From assembly GCA_002077045.2 (NCBI GenBank), contig KZ111155.1, positions 724,230-788,229 of the forward strand: a stretch of DNA of 64,000 bases, given 5' to 3'. The stretch's first letter is position 1, and each line of letters opens with the position of its first letter. The DNA comes from Rachicladosporium sp. CCFEE 5018. Lineage: Eukaryota > Ascomycota > Dothideomycetes > Cladosporiales > Cladosporiaceae. The position numbers and the translations under genes are program-made. The notes beneath the pieces were generated by a model. It was not told the DNA's origin, made no database searches, and saw only the letters and a list, made by a program, of their open reading frames with translations. Below are positions 9,986 to 20,900 of the stretch, piece by piece.

Positions 9986-11433
9986 TCAGAGATAGACGTG
10001 AATTCGATGGGCGACACCAGAGTAGGGCTGTGTGTGGCTACTGAAGTCCAGTCCGCTCCACGCGATCGGCTCGTGGTCAATTCAGTCTGCGACATTGCGT
10101 CCTATATCACAGGGCCAACGGCAACAGACGGACGTGTTGTTGACCAGGCAGTCACAGACCGGCAAGACGCCATGACTAGCGTCTTTGAGACTGTTCTTGA
10201 CTGCCTCGGGACCCGATCGCCAACAGCTTGCAGGATCAAGTGCTATCACTGTCTCATGCGCAAGATCATCACCATTCTCTGCACCCTCTACCGAACTTTC
10301 CAGCAAGTCAGGCGGTCTGACCACCTCACGACTGTCGAAAAAGGCGAAGTCTGAGAGCGTGAGAGTCCTCGCAACCCAGGCGAAGAGCGCTGACCACGCG
10401 CTGGGACCTTCCTCAAGCTCACAGCGGGTGAAGGCTAGCCGCCGCAGAGATGGGGCTTGCGACTCGAGGATTCGGGTGAGAGGCGCGGTAGCCACACGGA
10501 ATCAATCCAGGACCAGACTCCGTAGCCTAGCATGTCGTAAACCGTGAACCAGTCCTGTCACTGTCACAGTGTACATATTGCTCAGGTCTTCTTCGTATCT
10601 TGGAGGATCGTGAGCGAAGCGCATGCTCAGGAACTCCAGGCCTGGCATCACCGCCAGCCATTCACCAATCTGTATCACTCCTCGTGCAAACCTGGGGTCG
10701 TCGGATGCAAAGTCATAGAAATCAGCGTGATTAAGGTGTAACTTAAGCGTTGTGAGTCTCGCTAGCTTTGGGTGCTTCAGACTCGCATGGAGCACAAACG
10801 CTCCTTCGAGAAACGGGGCGCGACTCCCGCGAGCACTGCAATCTAAATCCATCGATGCAGGGCTATAGTCTGTGCGTGCCAGCGCGCAGAGAAGCAGACT
10901 CACAGCCTGCGTCGAGTCTGGTGAGTTCATAGAGTCAATTGAAAACTGTAAGTGGTTGTCCCGGTGGTACTCACTGAGCCGGTGGAGCCGTCGGCCGCCC
11001 ATGTAGGACTTGAGTACAGTGGCTGATCGCGCGTCGTCGTCCATACCCCCAAAGTCTCCCTCCACATCGTAGTATGCTATTCGAAAACTGACGTGGGTCC
11101 TAGAAGCTTCAAGACTCAGCAAAGCGTTATCGAAGGCCGTGAGCAAAGCACCCTCGTACTCTCGCGTGTACAGTTCGCGCACCGCAGAGTAGAGTACAAC
11201 CACCGGTACACTTTGGCAGTTGCAACTTGCTCCGCTACGCTTGTGAGCTGTTCGTGTATACTCGAAGGCGGACATTCCCTCCACTTCGGTGCGACGAGGC
11301 CAATGGTGACGCTCTCGATCTTCGCCACGACATCGGGGAAGTGCGTGAATTCGACGGGGGAGTGTATAGCCGGGTAGGTGTACAGTACCCGGATGCTGCC
11401 CAGTGTGTCCGAGCCCTGTACTTGCGAATCATC
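9986..11433 (-). pseudogene. F-box/LRR-like relic B (two stops, one frameshift)
   Basis: A paralogue of relic A on the same strand. From the 5' side: SIRVLYTYPAIHSPVEF..VAKIESVTIGLVAPKW in one frame, then a one-base frameshift near 11190-11215 into VVLYSAVRELYTREYEGALL, continuing to ARLRSLVLD and a TGA at 10502-10504. The same frame resumes with FRVATAPLTRILESQAPSLRRLAF and reaches the Cys-rich tail (VCDC, VCCRWPC, DIGRNVAD), a second TGA at 10082-10084, then DHEPIAWSGL. Both TGAs sit where Trp would fit (the second by comparison with HWEGYEPIAW in relic A). The longest uninterrupted piece is 260 codons (10502-11284). An F-box N-terminus is missing: an in-frame TAA lies at 11434-11436. Confidence 0.62.
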
Positions 11434-11948
11434 TTATATTACCGTGTACACCTGCATCGCATGAGTGTGATGCTGGTCCCTCGCAATCTAGAGACTTGTT
11501 AGAGCTTGCAATGTGGCCGGCCTGTACGGCTGTAGGGGAAGTATACATGCAAATCGCGTAGCTCAGGCATGTGCCCGGACGATGACGCGGATCTTACGCA
11601 TAGGGCTGTGTGATAGATAGTGTAGCGTTTCGAAATGAAGCTTTGTACGATAGCTCACATCAGTGAGCGAAGAGGAGCGCTGGAGTGGCTGCGATTGCTT
11701 AAGACTATGCATAAGGTATCTCTGATTGACCTGGAGCCGGTTCCAGCATCACCGTTCAGCTGAATGACTTACACAGATGTGTACGAGTGTTGGCAAGCCG
11801 AGTCAAGCTAGGCCTGTCTGACGTCGTCCCATAACTCTGTATTCGTGTGAGTAGTAGGAAAGCCGAGGGAGTCCTAAGCGCAGGGTCCAATTTGTGTGAT
11901 GGACGCAATAATCCCGGCTGCAACGTGTCGAAAAGTCCTGCGGCAAAC
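11434..11948. other. spacer between F-box relics
   Basis: About 515 bases with no convincing gene. A minus-strand frame at 11756-11971 extends out of the F-box fragment in another frame, and may be decayed family sequence, but I cannot show homology. Confidence 0.4.
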
Positions 11949-12452
11949 TCAAAAATTCCTGAATCGCACAATCACGCCCTTCTCCCTTCTCTCGAGACAC
12001 AAGAGCGCCTCCGTCAGCTTCTCAGCCAGGATGTTGCCCCGGCGCGTCTTCCGCCTGTCGTCATCAGCCAACGCTTTCGCAGCGCGCCATGGATCGCCGT
12101 TCCAATCGCGATGCTTGGACATCAGGAGCAAAGCGTCCCTCTGTGAGTAAGGCGGGACCCAGATCTCGACGTAGCCGCGAAGAATGTAAGGGTGTTTGGC
12201 TATGCTAATCAACATCTTGAGGCCGGAGCGAGTGTAGACTAAACCTTTTCCGGTGTTGAGAGCCGCGCGATAGCTCTCGAGACTATGCGCGTAGAGTGCG
12301 CGTGCCGAGAGGCGGAAGGCGGATATGTCCTTGCTTGACAGGTCACTAGCTATCATATTGATGAGCTCGGCGGGTAGGACGGCCAGTCCTGATGTCGGGT
12401 TGATATATTCCAGCTCGACGACCACAACAGCATCCTCACTAGTATCGTTCAT
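11949..12452 (-). CDS. short F-box-domain protein or truncated relic C
   Basis: A 167-residue frame starting at a true ATG (12452). Residues about 22-65 form an F-box-like segment: LAVLPAELINMIASDLSSKD, then FRLSARALYAHSLE. Next comes TGKGLVYTRSGLKMLISIAK, the position that aligns with SIRVLYTYPAIHSPVEF in relic B, so this is an N-terminal piece of the same family. The rest (residues 90-167) is charged and ends at a TGA at 11949 without the LRR-like part that full family members should have. F-box proteins recruit substrates to SCF ubiquitin ligases. It could be a genuine short protein or the third broken copy in this cluster; I favour a truncated copy. Confidence 0.55.
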   Translation of the reverse strand: MNDTSEDAVVVVELEYINPTSGLAVLPAELINMIASDLSSKDISAFRLSARALYAHSLESYRAALNTGKGLVYTRSGLKMLISIAKHPYILRGYVEIWVPPYSQRDALLLMSKHRDWNGDPWRAAKALADDDRRKTRRGNILAEKLTEALLCLERREKGVIVRFRNF

Positions 12453-12862
12453 GTTGGCGACAAGGTACGTTGAAGGTTGACGAACCTTTTGGATTGGCCT
12501 TCAGTATACTGTATAAGCTGCGGCAAAATCCCCCTGTCGAGATGCCAAAGGAGCTCAGGCCAGGTCGCTTGACAGCTAAGCGAGATGCAGTATAGACAGT
12601 GCCGGGGTTACCGGAAGCTTTTGGAATCTATCTATCGTGGAGTGGCCTTGACGTGCATGAGCTTCGTTCTTTTGAGCTCGGCTCGTGATCATCAACACCA
12701 ACAAGTCTTAGCCAGACGGCATTTTGTGAAATCTCACATCACAACGTCCAGTACGCCAGTGTGTCTGTGCTGCCAGCCCATGGCATATGCATCTTCTCCC
12801 GAGCGCCCTTACTATGCATGCAACCAGTCATCATCATTCGCACATCACTCTTACTCCATCGC
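12453..12862. other. intergenic, no gene seen
   Basis: 410 bases between the F-box fragment and the 3' end of UBA3. It is upstream of the F-box fragment and downstream of UBA3. No RNA gene or convincing frame is visible. Confidence 0.45.
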
Positions 12863-14236
12863 TCACCGAAAGCGAACCTTGTATCGGAACGCAATGGCAA
12901 ACGCGGGATCCGTCACAGCCATCTCCTCCCCGTCATCCAGCAGCTCCTTAAGCTTCCGCTTCAAGTTCGGTCGGGTCTGCTCCTCCAGACTGGCAGGACT
13001 CGAGTAGTATAGTGACTTCTGTCCTGTGCTTACGTTAGGCTTCTTCAGCTGACTTTCCGGGCGCTCGGCTAAGCTCTCCACGAGCGCCTCGAGTGTCTGC
13101 TCCGGATCGATCGACAGGTCCTTTGGCAGATTGCCGCACACTGGGCAGTCCTCCTTCCTCTCAGCCTCGAATGTGAATGTGTAGACCCCGGCGTCGCCAG
13201 TGTACTGCATGTAATTATTCGTTCCAGGCATGCCAATACAAGGTGCAGCACTCGTGACCAGCTTGAAAGCCTCGTTACAACAGGACGCTGCAATGATAGC
13301 ATTCGTCGACGCGATCGCCGGGATGATGTTCTTAACGACGCCTTGAGTCATGCTGTAGGTCATACCCTCGATGTTGAACTCCTTCGCTCGGCCGAGAGCT
13401 TTCTCATACAGCCAAGTGATGTGAGCTGGGTCGTCAGTGTCAAGCACGATGTCCTTACGCTCCTCCTCCCACTTGATGATGTGTGCCCACTCAATGCAAT
13501 GCTGTGGTTGACGCGGGATGGTGGCAAGTGTGCAGAGTGGCACAGCTGCCCGGGGTGCGTGCATGTCAAGTTGACACTCGATGCAAGAAGTCATCGTGGG
13601 CAGTATCACGCGAGACTGACCCTTGAAGCCTTCGGTGCCGCCGTCGATGAGTGGCTTGAGCGAGTCCGGGTTGTCCATGTCTACCATGCCGACGAGCGTT
13701 GCGTTGATCCAGCGACGAGCTTCGATACTGTCCAGACCGCAGATGACAACGTTGAACTGCATGTAGTAGTCTTCGTCCTAGCTTCGGGATCAGTACATCA
13801 ATCGCCAAAACAGGGTAGCGTCACAACCAACCTTGTCTTGGATCTTGCCAACGTACGGCATGATCTGACATCCAGGCACTCGCTTCATCACGAACTCGGC
13901 CGCTACTGTAGCTTTTGCATTGCCGACGTCCTTTGCGCGGAACAGGAATTGCCTGTTCAGGTTCGAGACATCAATCGTGTCCATGTCGATCACATCGATG
14001 TTCTTGAAGCCGGACAGTGCAAGGTTCTTCAAGATCTCGCATCCCAGACCGCCAGCTCCGATGACGAGGATGCGAGCATTATCGAGGCTGGCAATCGGCA
14101 CTTCCCCAGGCACGAAAGCTTCCGGATCTGTGTACGCGCCAGGCCGGGACAGCAACGTGTCGAGGTGCTTCCATCTGGCGCGGCCTGACCCATGACCGTT
14201 CATGACAGGCGCATTGAGCGCCATCACAGCAGCCAT
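12863..14236 (-). CDS. UBA3: NEDD8-activating enzyme E1 catalytic subunit Uba3
   Basis: Two exons: 14236-13832 and 13777-12863, with a 54-base intron (13831-13778, GT..AG, phase 0) joining GKIQDK to DEDYYMQF. The product is 439 residues, close to other Uba3 proteins. It adenylates NEDD8/Rub1 with its partner Ula1/APPBP1 and passes it to Ubc12 for cullin activation. The ATP-binding loop GAGGLGCE is at 60-67. The zinc ligands include C200 and C203 (SCIEC) and the CPVC pair. The catalytic Cys is C217 in PLCTLATIPRQPQHCIEW, the E1 signature equivalent to human C237. The C-terminal ~100 residues form the Ubc12-binding ubiquitin-like domain. The start lies 219 bases from the divergent TEL2 start. 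Confidence 0.94.
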
Positions 14237-14455
14237 GATGATAGGTAGTGTGATGCTGGACTGAAGTCATCGTTTGACAGCGTGGAAGTCAACTTACAGC
14301 GAGCCCACTGGCCTAAGGCAGACGTTCTGCCTGAGGCAGCAGCGATTGAGACATCAACGGCAGCCTACTTTCATCTTTCATTTACAATAGCATTGCATGT
14401 GCAATCCGTCTCTCCAAGACACAGCCTTGCTAGTCGTCATGTGTGCGGGAATAGG
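14237..14455. promoter_or_regulatory. shared upstream region of UBA3 and TEL2
   Basis: 219 bases separate the divergent ATGs of UBA3 (14236) and TEL2 (14456), so both promoters and leaders must be compact and shared. Confidence 0.5.
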
Positions 14456-17400
14456 ATGGAAGATCTTTTGAAGGCTGCGCGGACGGTGGACCGCAATGTC
14501 TCTGCGAAAGAGAACCATCTCACGGCCATCGATCGCACTTCTGAGCCATTGCGAAGTATCTCCAAAGAACCTTTTGATGGATTGACGACACATCCTATCC
14601 CATCAAAATCGGCGCTTGTTTTCGGGAGGCCTCGAACTGCGAAAGAGGTCCTAGATATCTTACGTGCAGAGCCGAGTCCTTCGCAATTGATAGCCTCACT
14701 CTCTGCTTTATTGGAACCAGCAAGTCTCGATGATGCCTTCGAAGCCAGCTGTCCTGGACCACTGCAGGCGCAGATAGTCAACACTCTCCTCACTCTGATC
14801 ATTCCCAATTTCTGGTCAAGCTCGGATCGCGAGATCAAGGGACTGCTGAGAAGCTCTTTGTCGACGGTGACTGCTATCAGCGCAATCGTTTCCAGCATCC
14901 AAGCACTGATCGCACAACTCAAGACCAAGCGCGAGGCCCAAGATACTGGGAGATGTGTAGACCTTATTTCGGTGCTGTCTGAGGTGCTGAAACCAGACAA
15001 TCGTGTTCATGGAATATATGCCTCGCTGAGCAGCACTTCAACAGCCAAAGTGAAGCTGGACCTTACCTGGAAGTCATTCGCAAACGTCATCGGCTCCGGC
15101 AAGGTGCTTAGTGTGGTCGCCGAGGCAGAGGATGCAATGCCAGACACGAGTCTCGCGAAGGAGCATCGATGGCTGGCCGCAGGCAGCGAGTACGCAGCAT
15201 GGCTCGGTCGTAGTATAGCGTACTTTGCAGTCACGGAGCATGTATCGGATGATGCATCCACATCCCAAGCACTATCTCAGCTCCTCGCTAGGGCCTTGAC
15301 TGTGGGCCATGCTCTGCCATTCATCGCCGCTTTCCACACAACACTCTTGCAGAGACTTGCCGAATCAAGTCACACGCCTGTCACTGCATTGAGGTACACG
15401 ACCCAACCCTTGCCCGCGCACTCGAAGCGAGCCTTCCTGGAACACACCCTCCGCTGGCTGGCCCCTCTCATTTCTCACCACGATACAGACCATCTTGCGC
15501 CAGCGTCATCCTCACAAGACGTCTCCGCCGCCGCGTACCTCGTCGATGAACTTGTCGCAAATGATAAGACAATGCAGCGCAATCTGATCGCCTTCGTCAC
15601 CGACCCGACAACTTCAAGCACATTCCCGCTCGCCATACGCAGGGCCGTATTCGCTGTGATCTCCCGCGATGAAGACGACACACTGCACACATTTTTCGAG
15701 GACATTTTGCGGAACTTTAGCGACCCGCTGTTCATCATGCACGCACCTACGATACAGCAGGAAAGTATGGCACAGACTCTGCTAGTCGCAGCCGGGTACA
15801 TACACCGTACCACTCCTGTGGCGCTTCTCACGCTAGTCCGCTCGTCCGGCTACATGCAAGGAGTCAGTAACCGCCTGGACGCATCCAACACTCGTGCCAG
15901 ATGGCTGGGCATGATTATCGGTACTGCACTATCCGGGCTCGTTGACAAGGAGGGGATGAAGATGAACTTCGGCACAGACGACATGCAGACGGCTGATGCA
16001 CACTGGTATCTCGACTTAGTCAAGGTCGATGACGATCTCGGCTCGCGCGAGTCGCTGCTGAAGCTCACCACGCAAGACATCGTAGCGCGGCGTCCACGTC
16101 CAAAGCACGAGAAACGGACGACGACACTGCCTGTCATTGATGGCAAGCCTACGTTTGGCCCACTTCGGCCACCTCAAGCGCCTGTGCAGCAGACCGAAGT
16201 CGAAGGTGCCAAAGTCACGGAGATACTCGATAGCTCATCTGAGGCTGACGATGACTTGAAACCCTATGCTAAGCCAGATAGTGATCCGGAGGATAGCGAT
16301 GAGGATGCTACGCTGGTCGATCGCAACAAGACGCAACCTCCAGCGTACATTAGGGACTTGATGACCATGTTAAGAGACACTGAGAACCACGGGCCATTTA
16401 CGCTAGGTCTAAAACATGCTGCTAGTCTCACCAGACGCAAGATCGGCTTCGGCAAGGAAGTCTCCGACCACGCAGAGGAGCTTGCACGAATCTTTTGCAA
16501 TCTCCAAGACCCATTTGACACTGACGACTTTGACGAGCTCAAGCTACAAGCTCTGATTGCTGTCGTCATGAGCAGTCCGATCACCATTGCTCCCTGGCTG
16601 GGTCGACAGGCTTTCGTCGGTGAATATTCCGTCGCACAACGCTGCGTAATGCTCACTGCTCTCGGCCTGAGTGGACGTGAGCTCGCGGGTCTGCAAGAGC
16701 CGGATGAATTGAACCCCGTCTCGTCGAAACCATCGTTTCCGAGCAAGCAGTTGCCCTCGCACCTGCATGACACCTACACGCCGTCGACGCGCCGCCTCGA
16801 AGCTGCACACCTATCGTTAGAGAAGTCTCTCATCGCGCCTCTGGCACTGCAAGCAGCGGACCAAAGCACAGCTCACCTCAATGCAGTCAAAGTCCGCACC
16901 TTCTCCTCCCGCATGGCGACGGCTCGCACGAAGCGGAAAGAACTTCCGAACGGGCTTGCGAAGATCTTTGCGCAGTGCTACTTCACTCCGCTCGTGCGGA
17001 GCTATCAGAAAGATGTAGCAGCGTACGGATCTGGGAGTGTGTGGGTCAGTGCACCGTTCCTCCTCGTCACGCTGTTAAAGACATTGGCGTTGTTGCTGCA
17101 TGCTTCTGGACCGGCCACATTGGGACTGCGGGAAGTTGCAGAGGAGTTCTGGCAGATGCTGCTGGCACTACGAGTACAAGCGCTGGGCGATATTACCGTT
17201 CTTGAAGCTGTGCTGTTTGGCTTCTTAACCCTACTTGAGGTAAATACTAATAAGCAGCAACTAGCAGATGAGTTCTCGAGGCAGCTTATGGAGACGCGAG
17301 ACTGGGTCGATATGGTGTTTGAGCGCACTGGCGCTAACGGGCTTGTAGATCAGGACGGAACGGGTGAGGAGGCCAAGGTCAGGACACTGGCTGCTGGGTT

Positions 17401-17470
17401 GCTTGTGCGGGCTGGTGAGATCATGGAAGCATCGAGAGCGGCGTTCATGGGTGGTATGAGTGACTTCTAG
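14456..17470 (+). CDS. TEL2: telomere length regulation protein Tel2 (TELO2/Clk2)
   Basis: An intronless frame. The open frame extends back to 14282, but the best start is the ATG at 14456 (MEDLLKAARTVDRNV), giving 1004 residues; the upstream 58 codons look like leader. Tel2 is the core of the Tel2-Tti1-Tti2 complex, which with Hsp90 matures PI3K-like kinases (TOR, ATM/ATR). Most of the protein is alpha-helical repeat sequence. An acidic loop at about 585-620 (rich in D/E/S, likely CK2-phosphorylated) precedes the conserved TELO2 C-terminal domain, about residues 630-740. That domain has YIRDLMTMLRD, the CNLQDPFDTDDF helix and VMLTALGLSGRELAG. The name rests mainly on this last domain. Confidence 0.86.
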   Translation: MEDLLKAARTVDRNVSAKENHLTAIDRTSEPLRSISKEPFDGLTTHPIPSKSALVFGRPRTAKEVLDILRAEPSPSQLIASLSALLEPASLDDAFEASCPGPLQAQIVNTLLTLIIPNFWSSSDREIKGLLRSSLSTVTAISAIVSSIQALIAQLKTKREAQDTGRCVDLISVLSEVLKPDNRVHGIYASLSSTSTAKVKLDLTWKSFANVIGSGKVLSVVAEAEDAMPDTSLAKEHRWLAAGSEYAAWLGRSIAYFAVTEHVSDDASTSQALSQLLARALTVGHALPFIAAFHTTLLQRLAESSHTPVTALRYTTQPLPAHSKRAFLEHTLRWLAPLISHHDTDHLAPASSSQDVSAAAYLVDELVANDKTMQRNLIAFVTDPTTSSTFPLAIRRAVFAVISRDEDDTLHTFFEDILRNFSDPLFIMHAPTIQQESMAQTLLVAAGYIHRTTPVALLTLVRSSGYMQGVSNRLDASNTRARWLGMIIGTALSGLVDKEGMKMNFGTDDMQTADAHWYLDLVKVDDDLGSRESLLKLTTQDIVARRPRPKHEKRTTTLPVIDGKPTFGPLRPPQAPVQQTEVEGAKVTEILDSSSEADDDLKPYAKPDSDPEDSDEDATLVDRNKTQPPAYIRDLMTMLRDTENHGPFTLGLKHAASLTRRKIGFGKEVSDHAEELARIFCNLQDPFDTDDFDELKLQALIAVVMSSPITIAPWLGRQAFVGEYSVAQRCVMLTALGLSGRELAGLQEPDELNPVSSKPSFPSKQLPSHLHDTYTPSTRRLEAAHLSLEKSLIAPLALQAADQSTAHLNAVKVRTFSSRMATARTKRKELPNGLAKIFAQCYFTPLVRSYQKDVAAYGSGSVWVSAPFLLVTLLKTLALLLHASGPATLGLREVAEEFWQMLLALRVQALGDITVLEAVLFGFLTLLEVNTNKQQLADEFSRQLMETRDWVDMVFERTGANGLVDQDGTGEEAKVRTLAAGLLVRAGEIMEASRAAFMGGMSDF

Positions 17471-17941
17471 GTATACCGCACTTCATATGAGGCAGCAGTG
17501 ATACAGTAGCGCTGATGCCTCGACAACAAGTCCCTGGTTCGTATATACTTCACGTTCATTGTACTTCATAGAGTGAAGCGAATCTAATACCCATGCCTCA
17601 TCGGGTTTAGCGCGACTGATGTGAAGCAGCCGAACACTTTGCATGAGCTCACTCGCACCCACGACTGTTTACTTAACCAATCACTCTCCACCGCCCTCGT
17701 TCCTCCATCGGTAGGCGCAACAACGGATGCACTGACTGGAGATATTTCCGTATTACATCGAACAACATCAAACTACGCAAGATTGAGGATTGATTCAACA
17801 TCCGAACCGGAGCGCACGCAGTCAGCCGGCCGCCAGACTTCAGCACACAGCGCATCGCAGGCTCACTGCGCGCACTGCAGAATTTGATGAAAGCGAGCTA
17901 TCAGGAAGCTCGCGCGGCGCGTGGGCGTGCACGGCGGCGAG
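17471..17941. other. TEL2 3' flank and TAF2 upstream region
   Basis: 470 bases between two genes on the same strand. No gene is seen. The frame of TAF2 is open back to 17921, but only through a GTG, so the ATG at 17942 is preferred. Confidence 0.5.
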
Positions 17942-20900
17942 ATGTCTGGCTACGATGAGGACACCTTGGGGAGTGATGCGCTGCACTACAATGTCTTGAA
18001 GCAGCGGGTGGACATCGAGGTGGACTTGGCGCGGCAGTCCATCAAAGGCAGCACTGAGCTCACGATCCAGCCCTTGGTGCGCAATCTGAAGGAAGTGCGC
18101 CTACACTTTCGCCAGGGCAAGGCATCAGGTGTACAAGTCAACGGGCTCACGACGAAATGGCAGCTCCAGGATCCTTACGCGAAGCTGCGCATGCCCGCGA
18201 GGTCCACAGTCGAGCAACATGGCATGTTGAAGTCGCGCATAGAAGACTACGTGGGGCCTGCTCCCATGCCCAACCTCGTCATCATGCTACCATCGAAGCT
18301 GAAGATCCAGGAGATCCAGCTGGATGCGGTGACTGCTATGCCAACTTATGCTGCGACGCCAAGTCTGCAGAAGCAAGAGTCAGATGCGATGGCGGTTCTG
18401 GAGACGCCGACAGTATCAGCACTCCAGAGCAGTGCGCAGTTTGCGCCAATAAAGATCTACATCGACTTTGAGGTACCAGACTTCCGGGACGGGCTACACT
18501 TCGTTGGGTGCGACGACTCGGACCCTCGGTACCCGTATGTGTACTCGAAGGGAGAGCTTGCGCCGGGCAATACATCTTGTATCTTCCCTTGCTTGGACGA
18601 TATGACGACGAGGTGTATCTGGGAGATAGCGATCACATGCGCACGAACACTGGGTGACGCATTCCGCGTAGCGCCTGCAGCACCTCCTCCTGTCGCTCTC
18701 ATGCGACCTGGCGACGCGGGCATTGACGTTGTAATGCATGATGGCGACGAGCAGGGGTATTCTATCCCACTGGAACCCGTTGACACTGCGCTGGAACTCG
18801 TGATATGCTCTGTGGGCGACTTGATCAGCGATATTGTGGACTCTGACGACGAAAGCAGGCATACAGCAACGTTCAGTGTCGCCACTGCCGTTACAGCGCG
18901 CCACGTGGGTTTCGCAATTGGGCCGTTCGAGCACGTCGACTTAGCTGAGTTCAGGACTGCAGAAGAAGAGGAACGGCTGGGTCGAAGCGCAATCAAGATT
19001 GATGCGTACTGTCTGCCGGGTCATGTGGAGGCGCTACGGAACACAGCATTCCCAATCTCGATGATGGTGGACTACTTTGGAGTTCAATTCGGCTCCTTTC
19101 CATTTCCAGACTACCGAATGCTATTCGTGGACGACCTCATACATGACACAGTTCCAGCAGCAGGTCTGACGTTCTGCAGTGCGACCCTGTTGTTCCCAGA
19201 TGACATCCTAGCGCCAATCACTGTCAACACCAAGAAGCTCGTTCGAGCTGTGGCAGATCAGTGGATTGGCGTTAATGTGGTTGCGAGGACAACAGATGAC
19301 GAATGGGTCGTAGCTGGCATAGCTGGCTTTATGACCGACATGTTCATCAAGAAATTGTTCGGCGTGAATGAGTACAAGTGGCACCAGAAAGTCATGGCCG
19401 AGAAGATCTACGAGCTGGACGTCGAGCGGCCGTCCCTCGAATTGCTCGGCAGACTGCTGCATTATGATCCTACTATACGCGAATTTGTCAACATGAAGTC
19501 CTCCATGGTTCTTGCGATACTCGACCGACGCCTGCTCAAAGCTAGTAACTCTACAGGCGTTACTCGAGTCATCAACAAGATCTTCTTGAACGCCAAAACA
19601 GGCACTCTGAATAACGGGGAGCTGACGAAAGACGACTTCCAGCGGACTGCTGAGAGACTCGGTCATAGCAAGCTCGAACCCTTCTTTCGTCAGTGGGTCC
19701 AAGGTGCGGGCTGTCCGATCTTCGACGTCAAGCAGCGCTTCAATAAGAAGAAGCTCGTCGTTGAGATGACCATCACCCAGCGACAGACGGAGCGTCTGAC
19801 GAAGCCTGCGTTCCAGCCGAGCAACTTCATGAGGGAAGTCAAGGAAGACATTGGGTCAGTGTGGGCGCCTGAGCCACAGGCAGTATTCACTGGGCCGATG
19901 ACAGTCCGCATCCACGAGGCTGATGGCACGCCCTATGAGCACATAATAGATATCAAGGAGCATGTCACCAAGCTTGACATCCCGTACAACACAAAGTACA
20001 AGCGACTCAAGCGCTCACGACGGCAGAAGGAACGCAATCAGCAGAAGGACAATCATGGAGACGCTGGCGAAGGTGGCGAAGATGCTCTTATCTACTGTCT
20101 CGGCGACATCCTTGAAACTGCTGAAGAAGTCGAAGAGTGGAAGCTCAAGGACTGGACGCCTGAAGACGAGAACTTGATGGGTCAAGAGAGCTACGAGTGG
20201 ATCCGCATGGACACCGACTTCGAATGGCTTGGAAAGATCCACTTACAGATGCCGATGTACATGTACGTCAGTCAGCTGCAGCAGGACAGGGATCTTGTTG
20301 CACAGTACGAGAGTGTGAACTATATTGCAGACTGTGGTGCTTATCAGACGAGCATGAGTGTCATGCTCAGAACTCTGATAGACAAACGCTACTTCCACGG
20401 CATCCGGACTCTGGCAGCGAAAGCTATCGCAGAGACTGGACGGGATCGACTGAGAGATGTCGGCATGTTCATGCTTGAAAAGGCGTTCAGCTCAATGTTC
20501 TGCTTTGAGGGCAAGACCATGACTCGACCGAATGACTGGTCTGATCGGGTGAACTTCATCCTGCAATGCGCAATCCCGCAAGCGATGGTCAAGCTTCGAG
20601 ACGACGAGGGCAAGGTGCCAATGGCCGTCAGACGCTTCTTCGTGGACAAGCTGAAGTTCAATGACAACTCGAACAACGAGTATTCGGATGCACACTACAT
20701 CGCTACACTGATGAAGTGTCTGGCGCAGTCGCTGGTCATCTCGCATCGGAAGAAGCAGCCGACCTACGACTTCGAGTTTGGCGATCATGATCCAATGCCA
20801 ATCGATGAGGTGGATCACGATGCCGACTTTGAGCAAGAGGCATTCGCTGAGATTGAGCGCTACCGCCGCATCGACGAGTGGATATCCTCATACCAAAACA

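Noticed and set aside
9760..10095. 111-codon minus-strand frame between relics A and B
   Set aside because: It is in a different frame from the recognisable family sequence and overlaps the tail of relic B; treated as a shadow.
14282..14455. 58-codon N-terminal extension of Tel2
   Set aside because: It starts within the short UBA3/TEL2 promoter region and has no conserved character; the ATG at 14456 fits better.
17921..17941. Upstream GTG start for TAF2
   Set aside because: Nuclear fungal genes rarely start at GTG, and a good ATG lies 21 bases downstream.
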